Shown here: piece after piece, positions 1 to 5,930 of the stretch
Layout of the letters: the number at the start of each line of letters is the position of its first letter
Numbering within the stretch: position 1 is the first letter of the stretch
DNA from: Solirubrobacterales bacterium
GTDB taxonomy: Bacteria > Actinomycetota > Thermoleophilia > Solirubrobacterales > Solirubrobacteraceae
Assembly (NCBI GenBank): GCA_025964065.1
Contig: JAOPZO010000474.1
Location: 1-6,202 of the forward strand
Length of the DNA stretch: 6,202 nt
Direction of reading: 5' to 3'
Notes under the pieces: model-generated
What the model saw: the letters and a program-made list of their open reading frames with translations, nothing else
Databases searched by the model: none
What the model was told of the DNA's origin: nothing
Made by a program: the position numbers and the translations under genes

Positions 1-411
1 CTCGCGCCGGCAGCCGACGGGGGCGAGGCGCCCGGCCTGATCTGGAACGGCACCCCGCGGGTCTTCGCACCCGACGAGCTCCCGAGGGACAGGATCCTCG
101 CGGGCAGCATCCGCAACGCGGCCGGCCGCCCGGTCGACCTGCGGGTCGACCGGGTCGACGTGAAGGACGCGGACGGGCGCTCGCTCGGCGCCAACGTGCG
201 CTTCGTCTCCTCCTTCGGCCACGGGCTCTACGGGCCCGGCGGGCCGCCCGCGCCCCTCCAGGCCTCCCGCTACGACCAGGCCCGGCTCGGGGAGCGGCTC
301 ACGCTGCCGCCCAACGAGGACCGGCCGATCACCGTGGCGTGGCGTGTGCCGAAGGGCCGGGCGGGCGCCGCGAGCGTCGAGGTCTCCGGCTTCTCCCTCG
401 CGCTGCCGTAG
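1..411 (+). CDS. Hypothetical protein, probably exported beta-rich domain (3' part only)
   Basis: The reading frame is open from the first base of the window to TAG at 409-411, so the true start lies upstream and only the last 136 residues are visible. An ATG-like choice at GTG 160 would cut into continuous coding sequence and is not credible. The visible part has no membrane helix. It alternates short hydrophobic strands with polar turns (for example LIWNGTPRVFAPDEL, then ILAGSIRNAAGRPVDLRVDRVDV, and near the end ITVAWRVPKG). The phrase 'G.IRNA.GRPVDLRVDRVDVKDADG' resembles the beta-sandwich folds of secreted DUF4352-like or Ig-like domains, where tail strands describe an interaction surface. 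There are no cysteines or recognisable catalytic motifs. It is followed after 9 bp by a small membrane protein on the same strand, so the two are probably co-transcribed. I do not recognise the family; function unknown. Coding status is well supported by the uninterrupted frame and GC-rich third positions. Confidence 0.7.
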   Translation, partial: LAPAADGGEAPGLIWNGTPRVFAPDELPRDRILAGSIRNAAGRPVDLRVDRVDVKDADGRSLGANVRFVSSFGHGLYGPGGPPAPLQASRYDQARLGERLTLPPNEDRPITVAWRVPKGRAGAASVEVSGFSLALP

Positions 412-420
412 GCTCGCGGC

Positions 421-651
421 ATGCGCCGCTACGATCCCGACCCGGGCCTCTCGGCGTTCGCGGTCGTCATCGGCGCGGGGCTCGGGATCGTCCTCTCGGC
501 CGTCCTCGGATTCGGCGCCACGGGCACCATCGTCCTCGTCGTCATGGGGATCGCGCTGGCGGGGCTCCTCGCCTCGGCGCTCGGGATCGTCGGGGAGCGC
601 GACCGCGGCGAGGGCGCGGACGACCTCCCCTCGCACTACGACGACTACTGA
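421..651 (+). CDS. Small two-helix membrane protein
   Basis: This 76-residue protein has two predicted transmembrane helices, at about residues 11-31 (SAFAVVIGAGLGIVLSAVLG) and 34-57 (TGTIVLVVMGIALAGLLASA). They are joined by a very short turn, which makes a helical hairpin. The N-terminus (MRRYDPDP) and the C-terminal tail, from about residue 58 (GERDRGEGADD...HYDDY), are hydrophilic, and the tail is strongly acidic and ends in tyrosine and aspartate. The start is ATG at 421; an AGG at 410-412, overlapping the TAG stop of the preceding gene, sits 8 nt upstream and could serve as a weak ribosome-binding site, suggesting translational coupling. The TGA stop at 649-651 lies inside the end of the convergent metX gene, a 7-bp tail-to-tail overlap. 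I do not recognise a family. Such proteins are common in actinobacterial genomes without known function; the clear hydrophobicity pattern argues that it is real. Confidence 0.7.
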   Translation: MRRYDPDPGLSAFAVVIGAGLGIVLSAVLGFGATGTIVLVVMGIALAGLLASALGIVGERDRGEGADDLPSHYDDY

Positions 652-1721
652 GCGGCGAGCCCCTCGAGGAACGCCGCAACGGCGTCGAGGTAGGGCGGCA
701 GGTCGAGCAGGAACGAGTCGTGCCCCCAGGAGGACGGGACGTCGAGGTGCTCGACGTGCGCCCCCGCGGCGCCGAGGTGCCCGGCGATGGCCGTGGAGTG
801 CGCGGTGGAGAAGCGCCAGTCCGAGTCGAACGACACGACGAGGTGGCGGGTACCGGCGGCCGCGGCGGCCCGGGCGCGGGCGTCCCCGTCCCCGAAGGCG
901 TCGAAGCCGTCCATGCAGCGGGAGAGGTGGAGGTAGGCGTTCGCGTCGAAGCGCTCGAGGAACCGCTCGGCCTGGTGGAACAGGTACCGCTCGACCTCGA
1001 AGGAGGGTCCGCGAAGCGTGATCTCGGTTCCCGCGACGCGCTCGCGGCCGAAGCGCTCCTGCATGCCGTCGTCGGACAGGTACGTCACGTGCCCGAGCAT
1101 CCGGGCGATCGACAGGCCGTCGTCGGGCCGCACGCCGTGGCGCGCGTAGTCCCCGCCCCGGAAGGCGGGGTCCCGCAGGATCGCCTCGCGCGCGACGGTC
1201 GAGAGTGCGAGGTTCTGCGCCGAGAGCGCCCCGCTCGCGGCGATGATCGCCGCGCCGGCGAGCTCGCCGGGGTGCGCGAGCGACCACTCGAGGGCCTGCA
1301 TCCCGCCCAGCGAGCCGCCGACGGCCGCCAGCGGCGCGTCGATTCCCAGGTGCGCGAGCAGCCGACGGTGCAGCTGAACCTGATCGCCCACCGTGACGAG
1401 CGGGAAGCCCAGGCCGTACGCCTGGCCCGTCGCGGGATTCGTCATCTGGGGTCCCGTGGTGCCCTGGCAGCCCCCGAGGAGGTTCGCGCAGACGACGTGG
1501 AAGCGGTCCGTGTCGACGGGGCGGCCCGGACCGACCATCGTGGTCCACCAGCCGTCCTCCCCCGTGACGTGCGCGTCGCCCGTCAGCGCGTGGCAGACCA
1601 CGACGGTGTTCCGCCCGTCGGGGCGACCCCACTGCTCGAACGCGACCTGCAGCTCTGCGAGGACCGCGCCCGAGGCGAGGCGGAACGGCCCGAGTGCCGC
1701 CGTCTCGCGCCCCGCGCTCAC
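645..1721 (-). CDS. metX: Homoserine O-acetyltransferase (MetX)
   Basis: This cytoplasmic alpha/beta-hydrolase-fold enzyme transfers an acyl group, normally acetyl from acetyl-CoA, to the hydroxyl of L-homoserine. It is the first committed step of methionine synthesis. The 358-residue protein has every landmark. VVCHALTGDAHV (about 41-52) is the oxyanion segment, and GGCQGTTGP is at 83-91. GGSLGGMQALEW (135-146) has nucleophile Ser137, SFDSDWRFS (297-305) has probable catalytic Asp301, and WGHDSFLLD (332-340) has catalytic His334. Length is normal for the family (about 350-380). I chose GTG at 1721 because it overlaps the TGA of the upstream gene (GTGA, 1718-1721) and the MetX homology begins here (SAGRETAALGPFRLASGAVL); the open frame extends to 1961, but that part is a shadow of the upstream gene. 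It is the last gene of the metY-CoA-binding-metX operon and has no strong Shine-Dalgarno, so re-initiation after the upstream gene is likely. Some MetX relatives use succinyl-CoA, and the sequence read by eye does not settle the donor. Confidence 0.96.
   Translation of the reverse strand: MSAGRETAALGPFRLASGAVLAELQVAFEQWGRPDGRNTVVVCHALTGDAHVTGEDGWWTTMVGPGRPVDTDRFHVVCANLLGGCQGTTGPQMTNPATGQAYGLGFPLVTVGDQVQLHRRLLAHLGIDAPLAAVGGSLGGMQALEWSLAHPGELAGAAIIAASGALSAQNLALSTVAREAILRDPAFRGGDYARHGVRPDDGLSIARMLGHVTYLSDDGMQERFGRERVAGTEITLRGPSFEVERYLFHQAERFLERFDANAYLHLSRCMDGFDAFGDGDARARAAAAAGTRHLVVSFDSDWRFSTAHSTAIAGHLGAAGAHVEHLDVPSSWGHDSFLLDLPPYLDAVAAFLEGLAAQ
662..690 (+). terminator. Candidate hairpin terminator for the 1-651 + strand genes, inside metX
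   Basis: CCTCG (662-666) pairs with CGAGG (686-690), and ACGCCG (671-676) pairs with CGGCGT (680-685) across a CAA loop. This gives 11 base pairs, with a four-base bulge (667-670) on one side. It begins 10 nt after the stop of the small membrane-protein gene. No T-tract follows, so classical intrinsic termination is doubtful, although GC-rich actinobacteria often have hairpins without U-runs. The same bases encode the end of metX on the other strand, so the pairing may be incidental to GC-rich codons. Confidence 0.3.
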
Positions 1722-2227
1722 CCGCGGGTCCGCTTGGACGAGATGACGCCCGTGTCGAACCCCGCGAGGTGGAGCCCGCCGGCGAAGCGCGCGTGCTCGA
1801 TCTTCAGGCAGCGGTTCGTGACCGTGTCGAGTCCCGCGCCGTGCGCGACGGCCACGGCCTCGTCCGAGTGCAGGCCGAGCTGCGCCCAGAACACCTTGGC
1901 GCCGACGGCGACGGCGTCCTCGGCGACGCCCGGGAGTGCGGCCGGCGGCCGGAAGGCACATACGACATCCGGTGTCCCGGGCAGCTCGGACACCGTGGTG
2001 TAGGCGGTGAGCCCGAGGACCTCCCCGCCCTTGGGCGTGACGGGCCAGAGCTCGAAGTCGGCCGACCCCGAGCGGAGATAGCTCAGGACGAAGTTCGATG
2101 CCTTGGCGGGGTCGGCGCTCGCCCCGACGACGGCGATGGTGTGCGAGCGGCGCAGGATCGCGCGGCGCTCCGCGGCGCTCGGCGCGTTCCAGGTGCCGCG
2201 GCTCGTCTCGACGGTCTCGAGGCTCAT
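1718..2227 (-). CDS. CoA-binding domain protein (CoA_binding_2 / YccU-like)
   Basis: This 169-residue protein is a single Rossmann-type CoA_binding_2 domain (Pfam PF13380), related to the CoA-binding part of succinyl-CoA synthetase and to E. coli YccU. Visible landmarks are TIAVVGASADPAKASNFV (30-47, the glycine-rich nucleotide-binding turn) and WPVTPKGGEVLGLTAY (61-76). Also present are PDVVCAFRPPAALPGV (86-101), KVFWAQLGLHSDEAV (111-125) and TNRCLKIEH (137-145). The tail GGLHLAGFDTGVISSKR (150-166) matches the conserved ending of the subgroup. Only the CoA-binding domain is present; there is no ligase or acetyltransferase domain. ATG at 2227 overlaps the metY stop (ATGA, 2224-2227) and the TGA at 1718-1720 overlaps the metX GTG, so it is translated between the two methionine enzymes. 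The family binds CoA in solved structures, but its physiological role is unknown. The position hints at a role in acyl-CoA supply or sensing for MetX; that is inference. Confidence 0.93.
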   Translation of the reverse strand: MSLETVETSRGTWNAPSAAERRAILRRSHTIAVVGASADPAKASNFVLSYLRSGSADFELWPVTPKGGEVLGLTAYTTVSELPGTPDVVCAFRPPAALPGVAEDAVAVGAKVFWAQLGLHSDEAVAVAHGAGLDTVTNRCLKIEHARFAGGLHLAGFDTGVISSKRTRG

Positions 2228-3546
2228 GAGGCCACCGTGGCGGCGGCGGCCGCGGCGGCGGCGGCGAGGCCGCGGTCCAGGTCGTAGAGGAGGTCCTCGA
2301 GGTCCTCGATCCCGACGGAGATGCGGACGAGGTCCGGCAGCACGCCCGCGGCCTCCAGCGCCTCCGTGGAGAGCTGGCGGTGGGTGGTCGACGCCGGGTG
2401 GATGACGAGCGTCCGGGTGTCCCCCACGTTCGCGAGGTGCGAGCAGAGCTCCACGGCCTCGATGAAGGCCTCGCCCGCCGCGCGCCCGCCGTGGAGGCCG
2501 AAGGAGAAGACCGCGCCGGCCCCGTGCGGGAGGTACTTCTCGGCCAGGTCGTGGTTCGGGTCCCCCGGCAGGCCGGCGTAGCGGACCCAGTCGACGCGGG
2601 CGTCGGCCTCGAGCCACTGCGCGACGGCCTGCGCGTTGCGGACGTGGGCCTCCATCCGCAGCGGGAGCGTCTCCATGCCCGTGAGGAGCATGAACGCGTT
2701 GAAGGGGCTGAGGACGCCGCCGAGCGTGCGGAGCCCCTCGACCCGGAGCTTCGTGCAGAAGCCGTATTCGCCGAAGTTGTCCCAGAACTTGAGGTTGCCG
2801 TAGGTCGCCACGGGCTCGGTCATGATCGGGAAGTTGCCGTTGCTCCAGTCGAAGCGGCCCGAGTCCACGACGACCCCACCGAGCGAGGTGCCGTGGCCGC
2901 CGATGAACTTCGTCGCGGAGTGCAGGACGACGTCGGCGCCGTGGTCGAGCGGGCGGCAGAGGAACGGCGTCGTGAGCGTGGAGTCGACGACGAGCGGCAG
3001 GCCCGCCGCGTGGGCGGCGTGGGCGAGCGCGCCGAGGTCGGCGACGGTGCCGGCCGGGTTCGCGATCGTCTCGGTGTAGAGGAGCTTCGTGCGGCCCGGG
3101 ATGATCGCGTCCGCGAAGGCCTGCGGATCGTCCGGCGCGACGAACGTCGTCTCGATCCCCAGGCGCCGGAGCGTCACGTCGAGCAGGACGTAGGTGCCGC
3201 CGTAGAGCGCGCTCGAGGCCACGACGTGGTCGCCCGCGCCCGCCAGCGCGGTGAGGACGAGCGCCGCGGCGGCCTGCCCGCTCGCCGTGGCGACGGCGCC
3301 GATGCCGCCCTCGAGGCTCGCCACGCGCTCCTCGAACGCCGCGACGGTCGGGTTCCCGAGACGGGAGTAGACGTTCCCGTACTTCTGCAGGGAGAAGAGG
3401 TCGGCGGCGTCCTGGACGTCCTCGAAGACGAACGACGTCGTCTGGTAGATCGGGACGGCGCGCGCCCCGGTCGTCGGGTCGGGGCGGCCGCCGGCGTGCA
3501 GCGCCCGCGTGCGGGCACCCCAGGCGCGGTCCTCGGGCTGGGTCAT
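2224..3546 (-). CDS. metY: O-acetylhomoserine sulfhydrylase (MetY), PLP-dependent
   Basis: MetY is a cytoplasmic PLP enzyme of the Cys/Met metabolism family (PF01053). It replaces the acyl group of O-acetylhomoserine with sulfide to make homocysteine. The 440-residue protein shows YGNVYSRLGNPTV (56-68; Tyr60 and Arg62 touch the PLP phosphate of the neighbouring subunit) and ASGQAA (88-93). Asp188 in VVDSTLTTPF contacts the pyridine nitrogen, and Lys213 in HSATKFIGGHGT is the PLP-bound lysine. NLKFWDNFGEYGF (251-263) and ANVGDTRTLVIHPASTTH (372-389) are typical of sulfhydrylases rather than cystathionine synthases. I chose ATG 3546 because MTQPEDRAWGARTRALHAGG fits the family's N-terminus. Upstream in-frame GTGs (3579, 3567) would add a short tail through the promoter region. 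No clear Shine-Dalgarno precedes ATG 3546. The C-terminus ends in a run of nine alanines (428-436) followed by TVAS, a low-complexity tail beyond the conserved fold. It is the first gene of the operon. Confidence 0.96.
   Translation of the reverse strand: MTQPEDRAWGARTRALHAGGRPDPTTGARAVPIYQTTSFVFEDVQDAADLFSLQKYGNVYSRLGNPTVAAFEERVASLEGGIGAVATASGQAAAALVLTALAGAGDHVVASSALYGGTYVLLDVTLRRLGIETTFVAPDDPQAFADAIIPGRTKLLYTETIANPAGTVADLGALAHAAHAAGLPLVVDSTLTTPFLCRPLDHGADVVLHSATKFIGGHGTSLGGVVVDSGRFDWSNGNFPIMTEPVATYGNLKFWDNFGEYGFCTKLRVEGLRTLGGVLSPFNAFMLLTGMETLPLRMEAHVRNAQAVAQWLEADARVDWVRYAGLPGDPNHDLAEKYLPHGAGAVFSFGLHGGRAAGEAFIEAVELCSHLANVGDTRTLVIHPASTTHRQLSTEALEAAGVLPDLVRISVGIEDLEDLLYDLDRGLAAAAAAAAATVAS
2239..2265 (-). 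repeat. GCC-triplet run encoding the nine-alanine tail of MetY
   Basis: On the - strand the nine codons are four GCC, one GCG and four GCC. They encode residues 428-436 of MetY, just before its TVAS end. The single GCG breaks the otherwise perfect triplet tandem. Slippage in such a run could change tail length without altering the frame. Confidence 0.7.
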
Positions 3547-3567
3547 GCAGAGGACGCTACCGCTCAC

Positions 3568-3577
3568 GCGGATCCGC
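3568..3577. promoter_or_regulatory. 10-bp perfect palindrome near the metY start
   Basis: GCGGATCCGC reads the same on both strands. It sits 21 bp upstream of the metY ATG, at about the position of the transcription start if the proposed metY promoter is right. That would suit a repressor site, though a 10-bp palindrome is not rare in GC-rich DNA. Confidence 0.25.
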
Positions 3578-3592
3578 ACGCGCCGTATTTGC

Positions 3593-3617
3593 CCTAACCC
3601 TGATCCGGAATGTTAGG
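3593..3617. promoter_or_regulatory. Inverted repeat CCTAAC-N13-GTTAGG, possible operator
   Basis: CCTAAC (3593-3598) and GTTAGG (3612-3617) are exact inverted copies separated by 13 bp, giving centres about 19 bp apart (nearly two helical turns). This geometry is common for dimeric transcription factors. The site overlaps the proposed promoter boxes of both divergent genes, so one protein could control both. No regulator family can be assigned from the sequence. Confidence 0.35.
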
Positions 3618-3648
3618 TTGAGTTTGCACCCCCTCTGAAAGGCAGCGC

Positions 3649-4152
3649 ATGCCCAGCGTCTCCGAAGTCATCGCCACCCTCACCGGCGCGGCGGAGCAGG
3701 ATCCCGCCAACGTCCAGCCCGTCGTCCGCACCGCGGGCCACCTGACCGGGACCACGGAGGTCACGCTCAAGGCCGGCCGCCACACCGTGGTCGTCGACGA
3801 GCCGACCGCCCTGGGCGGCGGCGACGCGGCCCCCGGCCCCGTCGACTACGCGGTCATCGCGCTCGCGAGCTGCCAAGCGATCACGTACCGCTTCTGGGCC
3901 GAGAAGCTCGGCATCGCGCTCGACGACGTCGAGGTGAAGGTCGAGGCGGACATCGACCTCCGGGGCTGGCTCGGCCTGGACGCGTCCGTTCGCTCCGGCT
4001 TCTCCGCCGTGCGCATCGAGGTCACCCCCGTCGGCTCCGAGAGCGCCGACCGCTACCAGGAGCTCGCCGACGCGGTCGACGGCCACTGCCCCGTCCTCGA
4101 CCTCTTCGCGAACGCGACGCCCGTCGAGCGGAAGGTCGCCGTCGGCGCCTAG
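3649..4152 (+). CDS. OsmC/Ohr-family protein (thiol-dependent peroxidase-like)
   Basis: This 167-residue protein belongs to the OsmC family (PF02566), small cytoplasmic enzymes that typically reduce organic hydroperoxides with a pair of cysteines. The two key cysteines are visible: Cys75 in VIALASCQAITYRFWAEKLGI and Cys147 in VDGHCPVLDLFANATPV. The preceding segment, VVVDEPTALGGGDAAPGPVDY (47-67), is the usual OsmC loop with the acidic residue and glycines, and Arg27 or Arg44 could supply the family's arginine. Between the cysteines lies the usual beta segment, VEVKVEADIDLRGWLGLD (94-111). The start at ATG 3649 is supported by GAAAGG (3637-3642) with a 6-nt gap, the clearest ribosome-binding site in the window. 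It is divergent from metY across 102 bp. It converges on a membrane-protein gene with a 6-bp gap. The peroxidase activity is family knowledge; whether it is OsmC, Ohr or a YhfA-like subgroup is not settled. Its pairing with sulfur genes could reflect shared thiol or persulfide chemistry, which is inference. Confidence 0.9.
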   Translation: MPSVSEVIATLTGAAEQDPANVQPVVRTAGHLTGTTEVTLKAGRHTVVVDEPTALGGGDAAPGPVDYAVIALASCQAITYRFWAEKLGIALDDVEVKVEADIDLRGWLGLDASVRSGFSAVRIEVTPVGSESADRYQELADAVDGHCPVLDLFANATPVERKVAVGA

Positions 4153-4158
4153 CGAGGT

Positions 4159-4611
4159 CTAGGACCGCACGACGCGCAGCAGCCCGACGGCTGCGAGGAA
4201 CCCCGCGTACAGGCCGGGCTCGGTGATGACGTCGAGCTCGGTCTGCAGCGCGAAGACGACCCCGAGGGCCACGATCGTCGCGCCCACCGCGGTCTGCGTG
4301 ATCGCGAAGCCGCGCTCGGCCATCCGGCCCGCGAGGAGCACCGCGACGCCGAGCGCCACGACGTAGATCGAGGCAGCCGAGAGATCCACCTCGTACTCGA
4401 AGCGCGCGACCGGGCCGAGGCCGAAGACGGTCAGGACGACCGCCGTCGACCAGTACGAGCCGCCCGGGCCGCCGAGCAGGGCGGCGACGAGGTAGACGAC
4501 CCCGAGGACGAACGGCGTCCAGTGGAAGCCGATGTCCGCGGAGTCGAGCAGGAGCCACGTCGCCGCGGCACCTGCCAGCAGCACGAGGCCCTGCAGGCGG
4601 CGCGCGCTCAC
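4159..4611 (-). CDS. Hypothetical six-helix membrane protein
   Basis: This 150-residue protein is almost entirely hydrophobic. Predicted membrane helices lie at about residues 6-23, 31-47, 53-69, 79-95, 106-123 and 133-148. Short polar links between them include LDSADIGFHWTP (22-33), ARFEYEVDLSA (69-79) and GRMAERGFAITQ (95-106). There are no cysteines or charged clusters of a known transporter, and I do not recognise the family. The start is GTG at 4611, since no ATG lies in frame before residue 97. Upstream Shine-Dalgarno support is weak. The gene lies 60 bp downstream of rpoD on the same strand, so it could be expressed by read-through. Its TAG at 4159-4161 faces the TAG of the OsmC gene at 4150-4152. 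These two stops form a 5-bp dyad (CCTAG and CTAGG) with a 6-bp gap between the genes. Confidence 0.8.
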   Translation of the reverse strand: MSARRLQGLVLLAGAAATWLLLDSADIGFHWTPFVLGVVYLVAALLGGPGGSYWSTAVVLTVFGLGPVARFEYEVDLSAASIYVVALGVAVLLAGRMAERGFAITQTAVGATIVALGVVFALQTELDVITEPGLYAGFLAAVGLLRVVRS

Positions 4612-4657
4612 CGCGCGGCCGCCCGAGGTCCTGCTAGGCGAGCATGCGATGTGCCGT

Positions 4658-4674
4658 TGAGCCCTGCGGGCTCA
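4658..4674 (-). terminator. Candidate rpoD terminator hairpin
   Basis: TGAGCCC and GGGCTCA form a perfect 7-bp stem with a three-base loop, and the rpoD stop codon TGA (4672-4674) is the start of the stem on the - strand. There is no T-tract after it (ACGGCACATCG follows). It may terminate rpoD, partly protect the 3' end, or only attenuate read-through into the membrane-protein gene 60 bp away. Confidence 0.45.
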
Positions 4675-5778
4675 GGCGACATCCCGCAGCTTCTGCGCCT
4701 CCGCGAGGGACTGCAGCTTCTTCAGGGACTGGTTCTCGATCTGGCGGATGCGCTCGCGCGTGACGTTGAACGTGCGGCCGACCTCGTCGAGCGTCCGGGG
4801 GTGCTCCCCGCCCAGGCCGTAGCGGAGCTCGAGGACGCGGCGCTCGCGGTAGGAGAGGTTCTCCAGCGCCTCGCGCAGCGCCTCCTTCGTGAGGATCTCG
4901 GCGGCGCGCTCGTACGGCGACTCAGCGCGCTCGTCGGCGATGAACTGGCCGAACTCCGACTCCTCCTCGTCGCCGACGGGCTTCTCGAGGGACACGGGCG
5001 CCTGCGCGGAGCGCTTGATCGACTCGACCTCCTCGGGGTCGATGCCGGTGACGTCCGCGATCTCCTCCGCCGTGGGCTCGCGACCGAGCTCCGTGACGAG
5101 CTTGCGCTCGGCGCGGCCGATCTTGTTGAGCTTCTCGACGACGTGGACCGGGATGCGGATGGTGCGGGCCTTGTCGGCCAGGGCGCGCGCGATGGCCTGG
5201 CGGATCCACCAGGTCGCGTACGTGGAGAACTTGAAGCCCTTGCGGTAGTCGAACTTCTCCGCGGCACGGACGAGGCCGAGCGTCCCCTCCTGGATCAGGT
5301 CGAGGAAGGGCAGACCCTGGTTGCGGTAGTTCTTGGCGATCGAGACGACGAGGCGGAGGTTCGACTCGACCATCTTCTGCTTCGCGTCGAGGTCGCCGCG
5401 CTCGATGCGCTTGGCGAGGTCGACCTCCTCCTGGGCGGTGAGCAGGCGGACCTTGCCGATGTCCTTCAGGAACAGCTGGAGGCTGTCCGTGGTCATGTCG
5501 GCGCGGAGGTCGAGACCGGCCTTCTTCGTGTTCCGGCCGCGCCGCTTGTCGGGCGCGCGCTCGACCTCGTTGGCGGCGACGTTCGCCGGGTCGATCTCCT
5601 CGACGAGCTCGATCTCGGACTTCTCGAGGAAGCCCTGGAGCTCCTCGACGTCGGACTCGTCGAGGTCGAGCTCGGAGACCGCCTTGGCGATCTCCGCGTA
5701 GGTGAGGACGCCGACCTGCGCGCCCTTCGCCATGAGGCCCTTGATCTCTTCGAGTTCCTGCAGTTCCACTACTGACAT
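4672..5778 (-). CDS. rpoD: RNA polymerase sigma factor RpoD/SigA (principal type)
   Basis: This 368-residue sigma-70 directs core RNA polymerase to housekeeping promoters. A short N-terminal part (1-55, LQELEEIKGLMAKGAQVGVLTYAEI) resembles region 1.1, and region 1.2 follows at about 98-130 (SLQLFLKDIGKVRLLTAQEEVDLAKRIERGD). Region 2 spans about 133-205 (VESNLRLVVSIAKNYRNQGL, DLIQEGTLGLVRAAEKFDY, FSTYATWWIRQAIARA) and carries -10 recognition. Region 3 is at about 207-285, including the APVSLEKPVGDEEESEFGQF finger. Region 4 is at about 305-355 (LSYRERRVLELRYGLGG, VTRERIRQIE), the -35 helix-turn-helix. A 60-80 residue linker between regions 1.1 and 1.2 is basic. Length is near Bacillus SigA and lacks the long insert of E. 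coli RpoD. ATG 5778 was chosen because the family N-terminus begins here and upstream codons to 5955 are non-coding in character; its Shine-Dalgarno is poor. Principal rather than alternative identity follows from region 1.1 and complete regions 2-4, though a close paralogue elsewhere cannot be excluded. Confidence 0.95.
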   Translation of the reverse strand: MSVVELQELEEIKGLMAKGAQVGVLTYAEIAKAVSELDLDESDVEELQGFLEKSEIELVEEIDPANVAANEVERAPDKRRGRNTKKAGLDLRADMTTDSLQLFLKDIGKVRLLTAQEEVDLAKRIERGDLDAKQKMVESNLRLVVSIAKNYRNQGLPFLDLIQEGTLGLVRAAEKFDYRKGFKFSTYATWWIRQAIARALADKARTIRIPVHVVEKLNKIGRAERKLVTELGREPTAEEIADVTGIDPEEVESIKRSAQAPVSLEKPVGDEEESEFGQFIADERAESPYERAAEILTKEALREALENLSYRERRVLELRYGLGGEHPRTLDEVGRTFNVTRERIRQIENQSLKKLQSLAEAQKLRDVA

Positions 5779-5810
5779 CTGAGTCCGTTTCGTCCGCTGG
5801 ACCCGTGGGG

Positions 5811-5859
5811 GCCCTGCATGTGCTCGTATCGGAGGATCTAGCCCGCGGCGGTGCAGGGC
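5811..5859 (-). promoter_or_regulatory. Long-range stem in the rpoD leader
   Basis: TGCAGGGC (5852-5859) is the exact reverse complement of GCCCTGCA (5811-5818). In the rpoD mRNA this makes an 8-bp stem closing a 33-nt loop that contains CCTCC (5831-5835), a match to the anti-Shine-Dalgarno core. It sits 33-81 nt upstream of the ATG, within the leader that the mapped promoter would produce. No known riboswitch is recognised. Confidence 0.35.
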
Positions 5860-5894
5860 GGAGCGCCCCGGCCGCACCCTCGGACGAAGCACCG

Positions 5895-5923
5895 ATCCTA
5901 GCGCCTCATCCCGCGACCACCAA
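5895..5923 (-). promoter_or_regulatory. Sigma-70-type promoter of rpoD
   Basis: On the - strand TTGGTG (5918-5923) and TAGGAT (5895-5900) are separated by exactly 17 bp. The -10 matches TANNAT well and the -35 matches TTGACA at four of six positions. Transcription would begin around 5887-5889, giving a leader of about 110 nt. Because the product is itself a sigma-70, autoregulation is possible. This is the best promoter match I see in the window. Confidence 0.55.
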
Positions 5924-5930
5924 CGGGTTT

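Larger units (their letters stand above)
3547..3648. promoter_or_regulatory. Divergent control region between metY and the OsmC-family gene
   Basis: This 102-bp stretch has no gene and must carry both promoters. For metY, TTCCGG (3605-3610) and TACGGC (3582-3587) lie 17 bp apart on the - strand. For the OsmC gene, TTGCCC (3589-3594) and TAGGTT (3614-3619) lie 19 bp apart on the + strand. All four boxes are poor sigma-70 matches and are proposals only. It is locally less GC-rich than its surroundings. I see no SAM or other known riboswitch on the metY side; the leader is too short and lacks recognisable conserved parts. Confidence 0.45.

Noticed and set aside
1722..1961. Extension of metX to an upstream start at 1961
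   Set aside because: These codons are a second frame of the CoA-binding gene and encode an Arg/Gly-rich stretch without MetX similarity. GTG 1721 gives the normal family length.
339..2003. A 554-residue open frame on the + strand across metX
   Set aside because: It is an arginine/glycine-rich shadow on the opposite strand of metX and the CoA-binding gene, which both have clear family motifs. Long antisense frames are expected at this GC content.
2380..3597. A 405-residue open frame on the + strand opposite metY
   Set aside because: It is antisense to the well-conserved metY, is dominated by Arg, Val, Glu and Ala, and shows no recognisable domain.
3547..3648. SAM-type riboswitch ahead of the methionine operon
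   Set aside because: The metY leader is too short and shows no recognisable riboswitch core or pseudoknot. A covariance-model search would decide.
4522..5775. A 417-residue open frame on the + strand opposite rpoD
   Set aside because: It is antisense to a well-conserved sigma factor, rich in Leu/Arg/Glu/Asp as expected of a mirror frame, and has no domain of its own.
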